Shown here: positions 24,521-34,052 of the stretch, piece after piece
How positions within the stretch are numbered: position 1 is the stretch's first letter
How the letters are laid out: the number at the start of each line of letters is the position of its first letter
Assembly (NCBI GenBank): GCA_934203355.1
Contig: CAKPZC010000013.1
Coordinates: 1-41,405, forward strand
DNA from: an uncultured Prevotella sp.
Lineage (GTDB): Bacteria; Bacteroidota; Bacteroidia; Bacteroidales; Bacteroidaceae
Direction of reading: 5' to 3'
Length of the DNA stretch: 41,405 nucleotides
Made by a program: the position numbers and the translations under genes
The notes under the pieces: model-generated
The model's input: the letters and a program-made list of their open reading frames with translations, nothing else
Database searches by the model: none
Told to the model about the DNA's origin: nothing

Positions 24521-24563
24521 TAAGGGAGCTTCGGAATCCTGACGGATTCGCGGAACTCCCTTA
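24521..24563 (+). promoter_or_regulatory. Stem-loop after nusA
   Basis: TAAGGGAG (24521-24528) pairs with CTCCCTTA (24556-24563), extended by TTC/GAA and GGAATCC with GGATTC inside. No U tract follows, so it is more likely an RNA processing or protection element than a terminator. Confidence 0.6.
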
Positions 24564-24619
24564 GCGAGTATCTAAACAGTAACATTTCTAATTACAAATA
24601 TCAAGCAAAAAGGGAAGAC

Positions 24620-24700
24620 GTAAAACGAGTAGCCCACAACCGCAGGGCAACATGTTGTCCATGCTTTGAAAGCGAGGGCAGGAGTAGGCAGACGTTTTAC
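24620..24700 (+). promoter_or_regulatory. Structured leader before infB
   Basis: GTAAAACG (24620-24627) pairs with CGTTTTAC (24693-24700) to close a multibranch structure. Inside, GCCC (24632-24635) can pair with GGGC (24676-24679). GGGCAA-CATG-TTGTCC (24645-24660) and GCTT-TGA-AAGC (24663-24673) form two arms. A pyrimidine-rich tract of three TTTTACTC-like repeats follows and runs to the infB start region. The layout resembles a riboswitch or protein-binding leader, but I do not recognise a named class. Confidence 0.5.
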
Positions 24701-24741
24701 TTTTTTACTCTTTTACTCTTTTACTTTTAAAACGACAAAAT

Positions 24742-27603
24742 ATGAGCATCAGGTTAAACAAAGCATTACGAGAGTTGAACATCGGACTCCAGACGGCAGT
24801 GGAGTTCCTCGAAAAGAAAAGCGAACTGGGAGAAGTGAAGGCCGAGCCGAGCTTCAAACTCAGCGACGAGCAGTATGCCGCTCTTGCCGGAGCTTTCCAG
24901 CACGACAAGGAGGTGCGCACGCAAGCCGAGAAACTCTTGCAGAAAAAGCCGAAAGAGAAGAAAGCCAACGAGGACGAACAGAACGACAAACCGCTTTCTT
25001 CCACTGCTAAGCAGCAGTATAAGCCGCTTGGCAAAATCGACCTTGACAGCATCGGAAAGAAACATTCCGAACACAAGCCCGCAAAGCCTGAGCCACGTCG
25101 TGACAATCAGGCGAAGACTGCTGCCGTCAGTCAGAAGCCGGCAAACAAGAACAATACACCACAGAAGCCGGCGGCTGCCGATGTGAAAGTGGACAAGAAG
25201 ACGGAAAACAAACAAAATAAGAAGCCTGTGGTTCAGAACAAAGAGCACAAACAAGAAAAGAAGAAAGAGTCGAAAACTACTGCCGTAGCACAGCCTGCAG
25301 CAGCAAAGACCGCCGAAGCAGCCAAGGAGCAGCCGGCAGAAGCATCAAAGTCAGAAACAACACTGTTCACCACCAAGAGCGAGAAGAAAATGCTCAACAC
25401 TCCTAAGGTGAACGTACTCGGCAAAATCGACCTGTCGACACTCAACCAGAGCACACGACCAAAGAAGAAGTCGAAGGAGGAAAAACGCAAGGAGCGCGAG
25501 GAGAAATCGCAGCAGCAGCGCGGCGACAAGAAAAAACGCGAGCGCATCAACAAGGTGCGCGTCGACATCAACGCAGCATCCAACCAGCCGGGAGCTGGCA
25601 ACGGCGGCAAGCAGAACAACAACGGCAACGCCGGAGGCAGCAACAAGAATAAAAAGAAAAACCGTAACCGTGGCGGACAGCAGAAACCAGCCGAAGTGAA
25701 CGACGAGGACGTAGCACGCCAGGTAAAGGAGACTCTCGCACGACTCACCAACAAGCAGAATCAAAACAAGAAGGGAGCCAAGTACCGCAAGGAAAAGCGC
25801 GAGGCTGCCCAGGAAAAGATGAACGAGGAGCGTCGCGAGGAGAAGAAGGAGAGCAAGACACTGAAACTCACCGAGTTCGTGACCGTATCGGAGTTAGCTA
25901 CAATGATGAATGTCAGCGTCAACCAGGTCATCGGAACACTTATGAGCGTGGGCATCATGGTGTCTATCAACCAGCGTCTCGACGCCGAGACTATCAACCT
26001 CGTGGCTGAAGAGTTCGGATTCAAGACCGAATATGTCAGCGCAGAGGTGCAGGAGGCTATCACCGAGGCAGAGGACGACGAGAACGACCTCGTGCCGCGC
26101 GCCCCGATTGTCACCGTGATGGGTCATGTCGACCACGGTAAAACTTCATTGCTCGACTACATACGCAAGACCAACGTCATCGCCGGAGAGGCTGGCGGTA
26201 TCACACAGCACATCGGTGCCTACCACGTGCAGCTTGAGGATGGTCGCAAAATCACCTTCCTTGACACTCCTGGTCACGAGGCGTTCACCGCCATGCGTGC
26301 CCGTGGTACTCAGGTGACCGACGTTGCCATCATCATCATCGCTGCCGACGACGCAGTGATGCCCACTACTAAGGAGGCCATCGCACACGCCCAGGCAGCC
26401 AACGTACCGATGGTGTTCGCCATCAACAAAATCGATAAGCCAGGAGCCAACCCCGACCGTGTGCGCGAGGAACTCGCCGCAATGAACCTCCTCGTCGAGG
26501 ACTGGGGTGGCAAGTATCAGTGCCAGGAAATCAGTGCCAAGAAGGGACTGCACGTCAACGAACTCTTAGAGAAGGTGCTTCTTGAGGCTGAGATGCTCGA
26601 CCTCAAGGCCAACCCCAACCGCAAGGCTACGGGTTCTATCATCGAGTCGTCACTTGACAAGGGACGTGGCTACGTGTCGACAGTGCTCGTATCGAACGGC
26701 ACACTGCGCGTGGGCGACAACCTTATCGCTGGAACTTCATGGGGACGCATCAAGGCCATGTTCAACGAGCGCAACCAGCGCATCGAGAGCGCAGGACCTG
26801 CCGAGCCAGCCATCATCCTCGGACTCAACGGAGCGCCTACAGCGGGCGACTCATTCCACACTCTTGAGACAGAGCAAGAGGCACGCGACATCGCCAACAA
26901 GCGTCTGCAGCTTCAGCGCGAGCAGGGCTTGCGCACACAGAAGCGCCTCACACTCTCAGACATCTCCCACCGTATTGCACTTGGATCGTTCAAGGAGCTC
27001 AACATCATCGTCAAGGGCGACACCGACGGTTCTATCGAGGCTCTGTCGGACTCGTTCATCAAGCTCTCTACCGAGAAGATCAAGGTGAACGTAATACACA
27101 AGGCTGTAGGACAAATCTCGGAGAGCGATGTGACTCTCGCCGATGCTTCCGACGCCATCATCGTGGGCTTCCAGGTGCGTCCTTCTGCTGCAGCACGCAA
27201 GCTTGCCGAGCAGGAGGGTGTCGAAATCAACACCTACTCGGTTATCTACGACGCTCTCGACGACGTTAAGTCGGCTATGATCGGTATGCTCGACAAGGTG
27301 AAGAAGGAGGTCGTAACTGGACAGGTTGAGGTGCGCGAGGTCTACAAGATTTCTAAGGTTGGAACTGTTGCCGGATGCTACGTCACCGAGGGTAAGGTTC
27401 ACCGTGTCGACAAGGCTCGCGTCGTGCGCGACGGCATCGTGGTTCACACTGCCGACATTGCCGCCCTAAAGCGCTACAAGGATGACGTCAAGGAGGTTGC
27501 CACCAACTTCGAGTGTGGTATCTCGCTCGTCAACTTCAACGACATTCAGCAGGGCGACATACTCGAGACCTTCACCGAGATTGAGGTTAAGCAGACTCTG
27601 TAA
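24742..27603 (+). CDS. infB: Translation initiation factor IF-2
   Basis: A 953-residue IF-2, which delivers fMet-tRNA to the 30S subunit and drives subunit joining. IF2_N domain about 1-55 ([19 protein letters not shown]). A long low-complexity Lys/Glu/Ala/Gln/Asn linker (about 65-365) has basic [16 protein letters not shown] runs. A second IF2_N-type domain spans about 372-425. The GTPase domain begins about 453 with G1 [10 protein letters not shown]3 DTPGHEAF, G4 NKID and G5 SAKKG. Domains II, III and IV follow to the end ([20 protein letters not shown]). The disordered linker is long, as is usual in Bacteroidetes. ATG at 24742 follows the structured leader. Confidence 0.97.
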   Translation: MSIRLNKALRELNIGLQTAVEFLEKKSELGEVKAEPSFKLSDEQYAALAGAFQHDKEVRTQAEKLLQKKPKEKKANEDEQNDKPLSSTAKQQYKPLGKIDLDSIGKKHSEHKPAKPEPRRDNQAKTAAVSQKPANKNNTPQKPAAADVKVDKKTENKQNKKPVVQNKEHKQEKKKESKTTAVAQPAAAKTAEAAKEQPAEASKSETTLFTTKSEKKMLNTPKVNVLGKIDLSTLNQSTRPKKKSKEEKRKEREEKSQQQRGDKKKRERINKVRVDINAASNQPGAGNGGKQNNNGNAGGSNKNKKKNRNRGGQQKPAEVNDEDVARQVKETLARLTNKQNQNKKGAKYRKEKREAAQEKMNEERREEKKESKTLKLTEFVTVSELATMMNVSVNQVIGTLMSVGIMVSINQRLDAETINLVAEEFGFKTEYVSAEVQEAITEAEDDENDLVPRAPIVTVMGHVDHGKTSLLDYIRKTNVIAGEAGGITQHIGAYHVQLEDGRKITFLDTPGHEAFTAMRARGTQVTDVAIIIIAADDAVMPTTKEAIAHAQAANVPMVFAINKIDKPGANPDRVREELAAMNLLVEDWGGKYQCQEISAKKGLHVNELLEKVLLEAEMLDLKANPNRKATGSIIESSLDKGRGYVSTVLVSNGTLRVGDNLIAGTSWGRIKAMFNERNQRIESAGPAEPAIILGLNGAPTAGDSFHTLETEQEARDIANKRLQLQREQGLRTQKRLTLSDISHRIALGSFKELNIIVKGDTDGSIEALSDSFIKLSTEKIKVNVIHKAVGQISESDVTLADASDAIIVGFQVRPSAAARKLAEQEGVEINTYSVIYDALDDVKSAMIGMLDKVKKEVVTGQVEVREVYKISKVGTVAGCYVTEGKVHRVDKARVVRDGIVVHTADIAALKRYKDDVKEVATNFECGISLVNFNDIQQGDILETFTEIEVKQTL

Positions 27604-27630
27604 AATCGTAATATCCATAAACTTAAATAA

Positions 27631-27675
27631 AAACCTTCAGGTTTCTCGACAAGGGAAACTTGAAGGTTTTTTGTT
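27631..27675 (+). terminator. Intrinsic terminator of rimP-nusA-infB
   Basis: A 15-base-pair stem with one GU pair (AAACCTTCAGGTTTC, 27631-27645, with 27655-27669), loop TCGACAAGG, then TTTTTTGTTTT. Strong and placed 27 bases past infB. Confidence 0.9.
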
Positions 27676-27695
27676 TTCTTGCAGAAATTAAAAAA

Positions 27696-27739
27696 AAGCG
27701 TTAATCATTCGGATAATCAACGCTTTATTCGTAATTTTG
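27696..27739 (+). promoter_or_regulatory. Promoter of the suf cluster overlapping a hairpin
   Basis: TAATTTTG (27732-27739) has TTCG 20 bases upstream (27708-27711), a near-match to TTTG. AAAGCGTTAAT (27696-27706) can pair with ATCAACGCTTT (27717-27727) with one mismatch, so an inverted repeat covers the -33 region and could be an operator. Confidence 0.6.
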
Positions 27740-27809
27740 CATATTTGAACAACAGGGCGCATTGTGCCCATACTTATAGAGCCTAAAGGCTACAGAAATT
27801 AACAGTAAA

Positions 27810-29264
27810 ATGGAAAATAAAGATACAAAAAATGCCTATGTACGCCAGGTGGCAGAACAAAAATATGAATATGGATTCACCACCGACGTGCATACCGACA
27901 TCATAGAGCGTGGACTCAACGAAGACATCGTGAGGCTCATCTCCCAGAAAAAGGGCGAACCGGAATGGATGCTCGAATTCCGACTCAAGGCGTTCCGCCA
28001 CTGGCAGACTCTAAAGCAACCCACATGGGGACACGTTCATCTGCCCGAAATCGACTATCAGGCAATATCCTACTATGCCGATCCTCTCGCCAAGAAGCCA
28101 ACCAACGAGAAGAAGGAGATCGACCCTGAGCTGATGAAGACATTCGACAAGCTCGGAATTCCTCTCGAAGAGCGTCTGGCACTGAGCGGAGTGGCAGTGG
28201 ATGCCATCATGGACTCGGTGTCGGTAAAAACCACCTACAAGCAACACCTCGCCGAGAAGGGCATCATATTCAGCTCCATCGGCGAAGCCATCAAGGACCA
28301 TCCCGACCTTGTGAAGCAATACCTGGGAAGCGTGGTGCCCTATCGCGACAACTTCTACGCTGCTCTCAACAGCGCAGTGTTTAGCGACGGCTCATTTGTA
28401 TACATTCCCAAGGGTGTGCGCTGCCCCATGGAGCTCAGCTCCTACTTCCGCATCAACGCACGCAACACAGGACAGTTCGAACGCACTCTCATCATAGCCG
28501 ACGACGACGCCTACGTTTCGTATCTCGAAGGCTGCACGGCTCCGATGCGCGACGAGAACCAGCTTCACGCTGCTATCGTGGAGATTATTGTCAACGACAA
28601 CGCCGAGGTAAAATACTCCACCGTGCAAAACTGGTATCCTGGCGACGAGAACGGCAAGGGCGGTGTGCTCAACCTTGTGACCAAACGCGGCGACCTGCGC
28701 GGCGTAAACTCCAAACTCTCATGGACTCAGGTGGAGACTGGCTCTGCAATCACATGGAAATATCCATCGTGTGTGTTGCGCGGCGACGGATCGCAGGCTG
28801 AGTTCTACTCTGTAGCTGTCACCAACAACTATCAGGAGGCCGACACCGGCACCAAGATGATACACATGGGCAAAAACACCAAGTCTACCATCATATCCAA
28901 GGGTATATCTGCCGGACATAGCCAGAACTCATACCGAGGACTGGTGCGCGCCACAAGTAATGCCGACAATGCCCGCAACTACTCGTCGTGCGACTCTCTG
29001 CTACTCGGTTCCGACTGCGGAGCCCACACCTTCCCATATATGGACATACACAACGACACAGCTGTCGTGGAGCATGAGGCAACAACCTCGAAAATATCAG
29101 AAGACCAGCTCTTCTACTGCAATCAGCGCGGCATACCGACCGAGCAGGCTGTAGGACTCATCGTGAACGGATACGCCAAGGAAGTGCTCAACAAACTACC
29201 GATGGAGTTTGCTGTTGAGGCACAAAAACTGCTGAGCGTTTCGCTTGAGGGAACAGTTGGATAA
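27810..29264 (+). CDS. sufB: Fe-S cluster assembly protein SufB
   Basis: A 484-residue SufB, scaffold subunit of the SufBC2D complex on which new Fe-S clusters form. Full length. The N-terminal helical region includes [20 protein letters not shown], then the beta-helix core ([59 protein letters not shown]). The C-terminal helical part has [21 protein letters not shown] conserved core cysteine region ([19 protein letters not shown]) is present. First gene of the cluster sufB, beta-barrel gene, sufC, sufD, sufS. Confidence 0.97.
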   Translation: MENKDTKNAYVRQVAEQKYEYGFTTDVHTDIIERGLNEDIVRLISQKKGEPEWMLEFRLKAFRHWQTLKQPTWGHVHLPEIDYQAISYYADPLAKKPTNEKKEIDPELMKTFDKLGIPLEERLALSGVAVDAIMDSVSVKTTYKQHLAEKGIIFSSIGEAIKDHPDLVKQYLGSVVPYRDNFYAALNSAVFSDGSFVYIPKGVRCPMELSSYFRINARNTGQFERTLIIADDDAYVSYLEGCTAPMRDENQLHAAIVEIIVNDNAEVKYSTVQNWYPGDENGKGGVLNLVTKRGDLRGVNSKLSWTQVETGSAITWKYPSCVLRGDGSQAEFYSVAVTNNYQEADTGTKMIHMGKNTKSTIISKGISAGHSQNSYRGLVRATSNADNARNYSSCDSLLLGSDCGAHTFPYMDIHNDTAVVEHEATTSKISEDQLFYCNQRGIPTEQAVGLIVNGYAKEVLNKLPMEFAVEAQKLLSVSLEGTVG

Positions 29265-29490
29265 AAGGAATTTTGAGTTTTGAATTTTGAATTATCGGCA
29301 AGGCCGATTTTGAATTGAACATTTTTGAATTTTGAATTCAAAATTGATAAAATTCAAAATTGCGGATTGCCGTAACAATTCAAAATTGATAAACTCAAAA
29401 TTGCGGCTGCCGCAACAATTCAAAATTGATAAACTCAAAATTGCGGCTTGCCGCAACAATTCAAAATTCAAAACTCAAAATTCAAAATTC
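29265..29490. repeat. AATTCAAAATT repeat block after sufB
   Basis: Three copies of an about 41-base unit (29338-29459) built from TTCAAAATTGATAAA and CTCAAAATTGCGGC. Each holds an inverted TTGCGGC / GCCGCAA hairpin. Upstream, a GAATTATCGGC-AAG-GCCGATT hairpin (29289-29309) is flanked by TTTTGAATTTTGAATT words that are the inverse of the later ones. The open frame across the block is an artefact of the repeat. Confidence 0.85.
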
Positions 29491-29496
29491 GATTAT

Positions 29497-30309
29497 ATGT
29501 TCAACAACATTCTCTTAACTACTGCGCTCTTTGCAGTCCCTATTTCTATGTCGGCAGCCGACGACGACGCGTCGCGCCGTTGGGCTGTCATTGCTGGCAT
29601 GAATCTGTCTTGTCCCACGACGGCAAGCCACGACCAACCGCAGTCATTCGTGGAGAAAGCGGGGGCGTTCGGTTCGGCTATGGGCAATGTAATGTTGGAG
29701 TATTATCCTCGCGACAACCGTTTCTCGATAGTGGGTGGATATAACGCCGAGAATATAGAATGGTTCAGCGGTGACGTCTCTGCCACAATGCGCAATATTG
29801 CCATTGGCGCACGCTACTATCCACTAAATTCCAGTTATACCATCCAGCCTTATGCCTCGCTTATGACCTACACCCATGTTGACTCCCGGCACGAGCGTCA
29901 CAACATAAGCTGCATCGGCGAGGGGCACAGTTATGAGCGCAACTACGACATTAGCTACCCACGACTGAGCATCGCTCCAACCATCGGTTTCGATTGCTAC
30001 ATATTCTCGTCGCTTGCACTGGAGTTCCAATACGGATTTCCGCTCGCCATCAACGGCAAGACTCATATAAGCTCCACATACGACGGACAGACGACAACAT
30101 ATCGAATGCACTCCGACATGCACCGCCACAACTTTCAGATAGGGCTCAAGGCAACGTTCCCGTTCAGATTCTCAACCGACGACGGCAACAACATCTTCAA
30201 GCTCATCTACATAGCTCTCGGCATCTACGACCCCGACGACGAGCCTAAGAAGGAGACAAAGAAAGAACGACATAAGTCGAATCTCAACAGAGTGCTCAAC
30301 TCTTATTAA
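29497..30309 (+). CDS. Putative outer-membrane beta-barrel protein inside the suf cluster
   Basis: A 270-residue protein of unknown function. A signal peptide (about 1-20, LTTALFAVPISMSAADDD) precedes alternating-residue strands typical of small outer-membrane beta-barrels: RWAVIAGMNLSC, GNVMLEYYPRD, MRNIAIGARYYPL, SLALEFQYGFPLAI and HNFQIGLKATFPFRF. The C-terminus is basic and ends in LNRVLNSY, not the usual aromatic barrel end. ATG at 29497 is chosen because the upstream frame is repeat DNA starting at a TTG. No role in Fe-S assembly is apparent; it may be an insertion that uses the suf promoter. Confidence 0.7.
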   Translation: MFNNILLTTALFAVPISMSAADDDASRRWAVIAGMNLSCPTTASHDQPQSFVEKAGAFGSAMGNVMLEYYPRDNRFSIVGGYNAENIEWFSGDVSATMRNIAIGARYYPLNSSYTIQPYASLMTYTHVDSRHERHNISCIGEGHSYERNYDISYPRLSIAPTIGFDCYIFSSLALEFQYGFPLAINGKTHISSTYDGQTTTYRMHSDMHRHNFQIGLKATFPFRFSTDDGNNIFKLIYIALGIYDPDDEPKKETKKERHKSNLNRVLNSY

Positions 30310-30337
30310 AAACTCAAAAAAAACAAAAAACCACAAT

Positions 30338-31090
30338 ATGTTAGAAGTAAAGAACCTTCACGCCACAATCGCTGGCAAGGAAATACTACGAGGCATCAAC
30401 CTCACTATCAAAGACGGCGAAATCCACGCCATCATGGGACCTAACGGCTCCGGTAAGTCCACTCTAAGTGCTGTGCTCACTGGCAACCCTCTCTACGAGG
30501 TCACTGAGGGCGAGGCTATATTCAACGGCAAGAACCTCATCGAGATGAAGCCCGAAGACCGAGCCCACGAGGGACTCTTCCTCTCGTTCCAATACCCAGT
30601 GGAGATACCGGGTGTGTCGATGACCAACTTCCTCAAGGCTGCCGTCAACGAGAAACGCAAGTATCAAGGGCTGCCCGAACTGAAGGCTGGCGAATTTCTA
30701 AAACTGATGAACGAGAAGCGCCAGATTGTGGAACTCGACTCCAAATTCACACGCCGCTCTGTAAACGAGGGATTCTCGGGTGGCGAGAAGAAACGCAACG
30801 AGATATTCCAGATGGCTATGCTCGAGCCTAAGCTCGCCATTCTCGACGAGACCGATTCTGGACTCGATGTCGATGCCATGCGCATCGTTGCCGACGGCGT
30901 GAACAAAATGCACAATCCCGAAACTTCTGCCATTGTCATCACCCACTACGAGCGTCTGCTCGACATGATTAAACCCGATGTGGTGCACGTGCTCTACAAG
31001 GGACGAATCGTGAAGACTGCCGGACCGGAGCTTGCCAAGGAAATTGAGCAGAGAGGCTACGACTGGATTAAAGCAGAAGTTGAAGAATAG
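30338..31090 (+). CDS. sufC: Fe-S assembly ATPase SufC
   Basis: A 250-residue ABC-type ATPase that powers shape changes of the SufBCD scaffold. Walker A is GPNGSGKST (about 34-42), the signature is GFSGGEKKRNEI and Walker B is LAILDETDSGLD. The SufC-specific tail VIVTHYERLLDMIKPDVVHV includes the switch histidine. Not membrane-bound and without a permease. Length is normal. It lies after the barrel gene and before a repeat block and sufD. Confidence 0.97.
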   Translation: MLEVKNLHATIAGKEILRGINLTIKDGEIHAIMGPNGSGKSTLSAVLTGNPLYEVTEGEAIFNGKNLIEMKPEDRAHEGLFLSFQYPVEIPGVSMTNFLKAAVNEKRKYQGLPELKAGEFLKLMNEKRQIVELDSKFTRRSVNEGFSGGEKKRNEIFQMAMLEPKLAILDETDSGLDVDAMRIVADGVNKMHNPETSAIVITHYERLLDMIKPDVVHVLYKGRIVKTAGPELAKEIEQRGYDWIKAEVEE

Positions 31091-31275
31091 GAATGTGGAG
31101 TGTGGAATGTGGAGTGTGGAATTATCGGCGATGCCGATTGAAAATTATTCAATGAAGAATTGAGAATTCAACACTCCACATTCAACATTCAACACTCCAC
31201 ATTCAACATTCAACACTCCACATTCAACACTCAACACTCCACATTCAACACTCAACACTCCACATTCAACATTCA
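31091..31275. repeat. CATTCAACACTCCA repeat block after sufC
   Basis: GGAATGTGGAGTGTGGAATG words on the left (31091-31120) are the inverse of the repeated CACTCCACATTCAACATTCA words on the right (31168-31275), so a long hairpin can form. The centre holds GAATTATCGGC-GAT-GCCGATT (31119-31139), the same hairpin seen after sufB with only the loop changed. Confidence 0.85.
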
Positions 31276-31280
31276 AAATA

Positions 31281-32624
31281 ATGAACAGCGAAAAACAATA
31301 TATCGATCTCTACCGCGAATGCCGCGAGCAGATATGCGCCCACAGTGCCGACGTTCTCAACGCCGTGCGCGACGACGCTTTCGCCGACTTCGAGCGACAA
31401 GGATTCCCATCGCGCAAGGTGGAGAGATACAAATACACCACCATCGACCGTCTTTTCGAGCCTAACTACGGACTGAACATCAACCGTATCGATGTGCCGG
31501 TCGACCCCTACAAGGCGTTTCGATGCGACGTGCCAAACCTTAGCACATCGCTCTACTTCATCGTCAACGACCAATTCCGCTCTGCACTACAGCCCAAAGA
31601 GAACTTGCCCGAGGGCATCACAGTGACTTCGCTTGCCGAATATGCAAAAGCCTACCCTGAGTTCGTGGCACAGCACTACGCCAAACTCGCCAAGACCGAC
31701 GAGGATGCCATCACCGCCCTCAACACCATGCTGGCGCAGGACGGATTGCTGATACACGTCAAGAAGAATGTGGTGGTCGACAAGACGATTCAGGTCATCA
31801 ACATCCTGCGCTCAAGTGTCAACCTCATGGTCAACCGCCGCGTGCTCATCGTCATGGAAGAGGGAGCCAACGCCAAATTTCTATTCTGCGACCATGCCGC
31901 CGACGACCTACAGTTCCTCACAACCCAGGTGATAGAGGCTTATGTCGGACCCAACGCCTCGCTCGACCTCTACTGCATGGAGGAGACTCACTACAAGAAC
32001 ACACGCGTTTCTAACGTGTATGTGGAGCAGCAGCGCGACTCTCGCTTCAAGCACAATGTCATCACCCTACACAACGGCGTGACACGCAACCGCCTCGACG
32101 TGCAACTCAAGGGCGAGGGTGCCGAGTGCTGGTGCAATGGATGCGTCATAGCCGACAAGACCCAGCACGTGGACAACAATACTCTCATCGACCACCAGGT
32201 GAGCCACTGCACAAGCCACGAGCTTTACAAATATGTGCTCGACGACAAGTCGACGGGTGCCTTTGCCGGACGTGTGCTCGTGCGCCACGGTGCGCAAAAG
32301 ACCATCAGCGAGGAGGTGAACCAAAACCTTTGCGCCACAAAGGAGGCACGCATGTACACCCAACCAATGCTCGAAATCTATGCCGACGACGTGAAGTGCT
32401 CGCATGGCTCAACAGTAGGACAACTCAACGACGCTGCACTGTTCTATATGCGCCAGCGTGGCATCAGCGAGAAGGAGGCTAAACTGCTTCTTGAGTTCGC
32501 ATTCATCAACGAGGTTATCGACAAGATACAGCTTGAGCCACTGCGCGATCGCCTGCATTATCTCGTGGAGAAACGATTCCGAGGAGAACTGAGCAAGTGT
32601 GAGGGATGCCGCATGTGTAAGTAA
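31281..32624 (+). CDS. sufD: Fe-S cluster assembly protein SufD
   Basis: A 447-residue SufD, the SufB-related partner in the SufBC2D scaffold. The N-terminal segment has FERQGFPSRKVERYKYTTID. The beta-helix core has RRVLIVMEEGANAKFLFCDH and YVEQQRDSRFKHNVITLHNG. The typical C-terminus is EIYADDVKCSHGSTVGQLND with the conserved histidine (CSHG), followed by FYMRQRGISEKEAKLLLEFA. The C-terminal Cys pair in CEGCRMCK is an unusual cysteine-rich ending. ATG at 31281 follows repeat DNA by five bases. Confidence 0.95.
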   Translation: MNSEKQYIDLYRECREQICAHSADVLNAVRDDAFADFERQGFPSRKVERYKYTTIDRLFEPNYGLNINRIDVPVDPYKAFRCDVPNLSTSLYFIVNDQFRSALQPKENLPEGITVTSLAEYAKAYPEFVAQHYAKLAKTDEDAITALNTMLAQDGLLIHVKKNVVVDKTIQVINILRSSVNLMVNRRVLIVMEEGANAKFLFCDHAADDLQFLTTQVIEAYVGPNASLDLYCMEETHYKNTRVSNVYVEQQRDSRFKHNVITLHNGVTRNRLDVQLKGEGAECWCNGCVIADKTQHVDNNTLIDHQVSHCTSHELYKYVLDDKSTGAFAGRVLVRHGAQKTISEEVNQNLCATKEARMYTQPMLEIYADDVKCSHGSTVGQLNDAALFYMRQRGISEKEAKLLLEFAFINEVIDKIQLEPLRDRLHYLVEKRFRGELSKCEGCRMCK

Positions 32625-32770
32625 AAGAGAAAAGTGAAAAGAGAAAAGTGAAAAATCCAAATGTTTAGCAGAGTATACTATTTGATTTTTCACTTTTCAC
32701 TTTTCTCTTTTCCCTTTTAATTTTTCCCTTTTCCCTCTTAATTTTTCACTTTCCCCTTTTCACTTTTCCT
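32625..32770. repeat. AAAAGTGAAAAGAGAAAAG repeat block after sufD
   Basis: GAGAAAAGTGAAAAGAG-type words (32627-32657) are the inverse of TTTTTCACTTTTCACTTTTC-type words (32690-32770). They form a long A/T-rich hairpin between sufD and sufS. No gene. Confidence 0.85.
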
Positions 32771-32777
32771 TTATAAT

Positions 32778-33992
32778 ATGTACGATATAAATAAAGTTCG
32801 CGAGGACTTCCCCATACTATCTCGCACCGTGTACGACCATCCATTGGTCTATCTCGACAACGCTGCCACCACGCAGAAACCGCTCTGTGTGCTCGACGCC
32901 ATGCGCGATGAATATCTCAACGCCAACGCCAACGTCCACCGTGGCGTGCACTATCTCTCGCAGCGCGCCACCGACCTTCACGAGGCTGCACGCGAAACTG
33001 TGCGCCGCTTTATCAACGCGCCCAAGGTGGAAGAGATTATATTCACTCGTGGCACCACGGAGAGCATCAACCTTGTGGCGTCCTCGTTCTGCGAGGCTTT
33101 CACAACCGAGGGCGACGAGGTGATTGTTTCCACTATGGAGCACCACTCCAACATAGTGCCCTGGCAGTTGCAGGCTGCCAAACGCGGCATTGCACTGAAG
33201 GTCATCCCCATGGACGACACGGGCAAACTCGACATGGAAACATACGAGCGTCTGTTCTCCGACAAGACCAAGATTGTGAGCATTGCCCACGTGAGCAACA
33301 CACTCGGCACGGTGAACCCCGTTGCCGACATCATACGCATTGCTCATGAGCATGGAGTGCCCGTGCTGGTCGACGGAGCTCAGTCTACGCCCCACTTCGC
33401 TGTCGACGTGCAGGCTCTCGACTGCGACTTCTTCGCCTTCTCGGGACATAAAATCTATGGCCCCACTGGCATAGGTGTGCTCTACGGCAAGGAGGAGTGG
33501 CTCGACCGTATGCCGCCCTATCAGGGTGGAGGCGAAATGATTGAGAGCGTGAGTTTCGAAAAGACTACATTCGAGAAACTGCCGTTCAAGTTCGAGGCTG
33601 GCACTCCCGACTATGTAGCCACCCACGGACTCGCCATGGCTCTCGACTATGTGTCGGCTCTCGGCATGGACAACATCGCCAGCCACGAGCACGAACTCAC
33701 CGACTACTGCATGTCACGCATGGCTGAAATACCCGACATGCGACTATTCGGCACCACCAAGGGCAAAGACGCTGTTGTGTCGTTTCTCGTTGGCAACATC
33801 CACCATCTCGACATGGGCACACTACTCGACCGCCTCGGCATTGCCGTGCGCACGGGCCACCATTGCGCCCAACCCGTAATGGACCGCCTCGGCGTTCAGG
33901 GTGTTGTGCGAGCATCATTCGCACTCTACAATACTAAGGAAGAAATCGATGCTCTTGTGGCTGGTATCAAGCGAGTGAGCTTGATGTTCTAA
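32778..33992 (+). CDS. sufS: Cysteine desulfurase SufS
   Basis: A 404-residue class V aminotransferase-fold enzyme, group II desulfurase, which takes sulfur from L-cysteine as a persulfide for SufE and SufBCD. The PLP lysine is K225 in FAFSGHKIYGPTGIG. The active-site cysteine is C363 in RTGHHCAQPVM, on the short loop typical of SufS that needs SufE as acceptor. TTESINLVA and EHHSNIVPWQLQA are family motifs. Full length. It ends the cluster and is followed by a strong terminator. Its SufE partner is probably the protein encoded at 237-668. Confidence 0.96.
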   Translation: MYDINKVREDFPILSRTVYDHPLVYLDNAATTQKPLCVLDAMRDEYLNANANVHRGVHYLSQRATDLHEAARETVRRFINAPKVEEIIFTRGTTESINLVASSFCEAFTTEGDEVIVSTMEHHSNIVPWQLQAAKRGIALKVIPMDDTGKLDMETYERLFSDKTKIVSIAHVSNTLGTVNPVADIIRIAHEHGVPVLVDGAQSTPHFAVDVQALDCDFFAFSGHKIYGPTGIGVLYGKEEWLDRMPPYQGGGEMIESVSFEKTTFEKLPFKFEAGTPDYVATHGLAMALDYVSALGMDNIASHEHELTDYCMSRMAEIPDMRLFGTTKGKDAVVSFLVGNIHHLDMGTLLDRLGIAVRTGHHCAQPVMDRLGVQGVVRASFALYNTKEEIDALVAGIKRVSLMF

Positions 33993-34002
33993 AAAATAAA
34001 GA

Positions 34003-34052
34003 AAGAGAGTATGTCAAAATAGAAGTTAACTCTTATTTTGACACACTCTCTT
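34003..34052. terminator. Strong stem-loop after sufS
   Basis: A 19-base-pair stem with one mismatch (AAGAGAGTATGTCAAAATA, 34003-34021, with 34034-34052) ends the suf cluster 10 bases after the stop. It is followed by TCTACTTATC, so it lacks a long T run. Confidence 0.75.

Noticed and set aside
23287..24585. A 432-codon open frame on the reverse strand opposite nusA
   Set aside because: It mirrors nusA almost exactly, has no domain resemblance, and arises because GAC/GAG-rich genes leave few stops on the opposite strand.
29332..29496. An N-terminal extension of the beta-barrel gene
   Set aside because: The residues are translated tandem repeats starting at TTG; the signal peptide begins at the ATG at 29497.
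32817..33692. A 291-codon reverse frame opposite sufS
   Set aside because: Antisense shadow of a well-supported gene with all catalytic residues.
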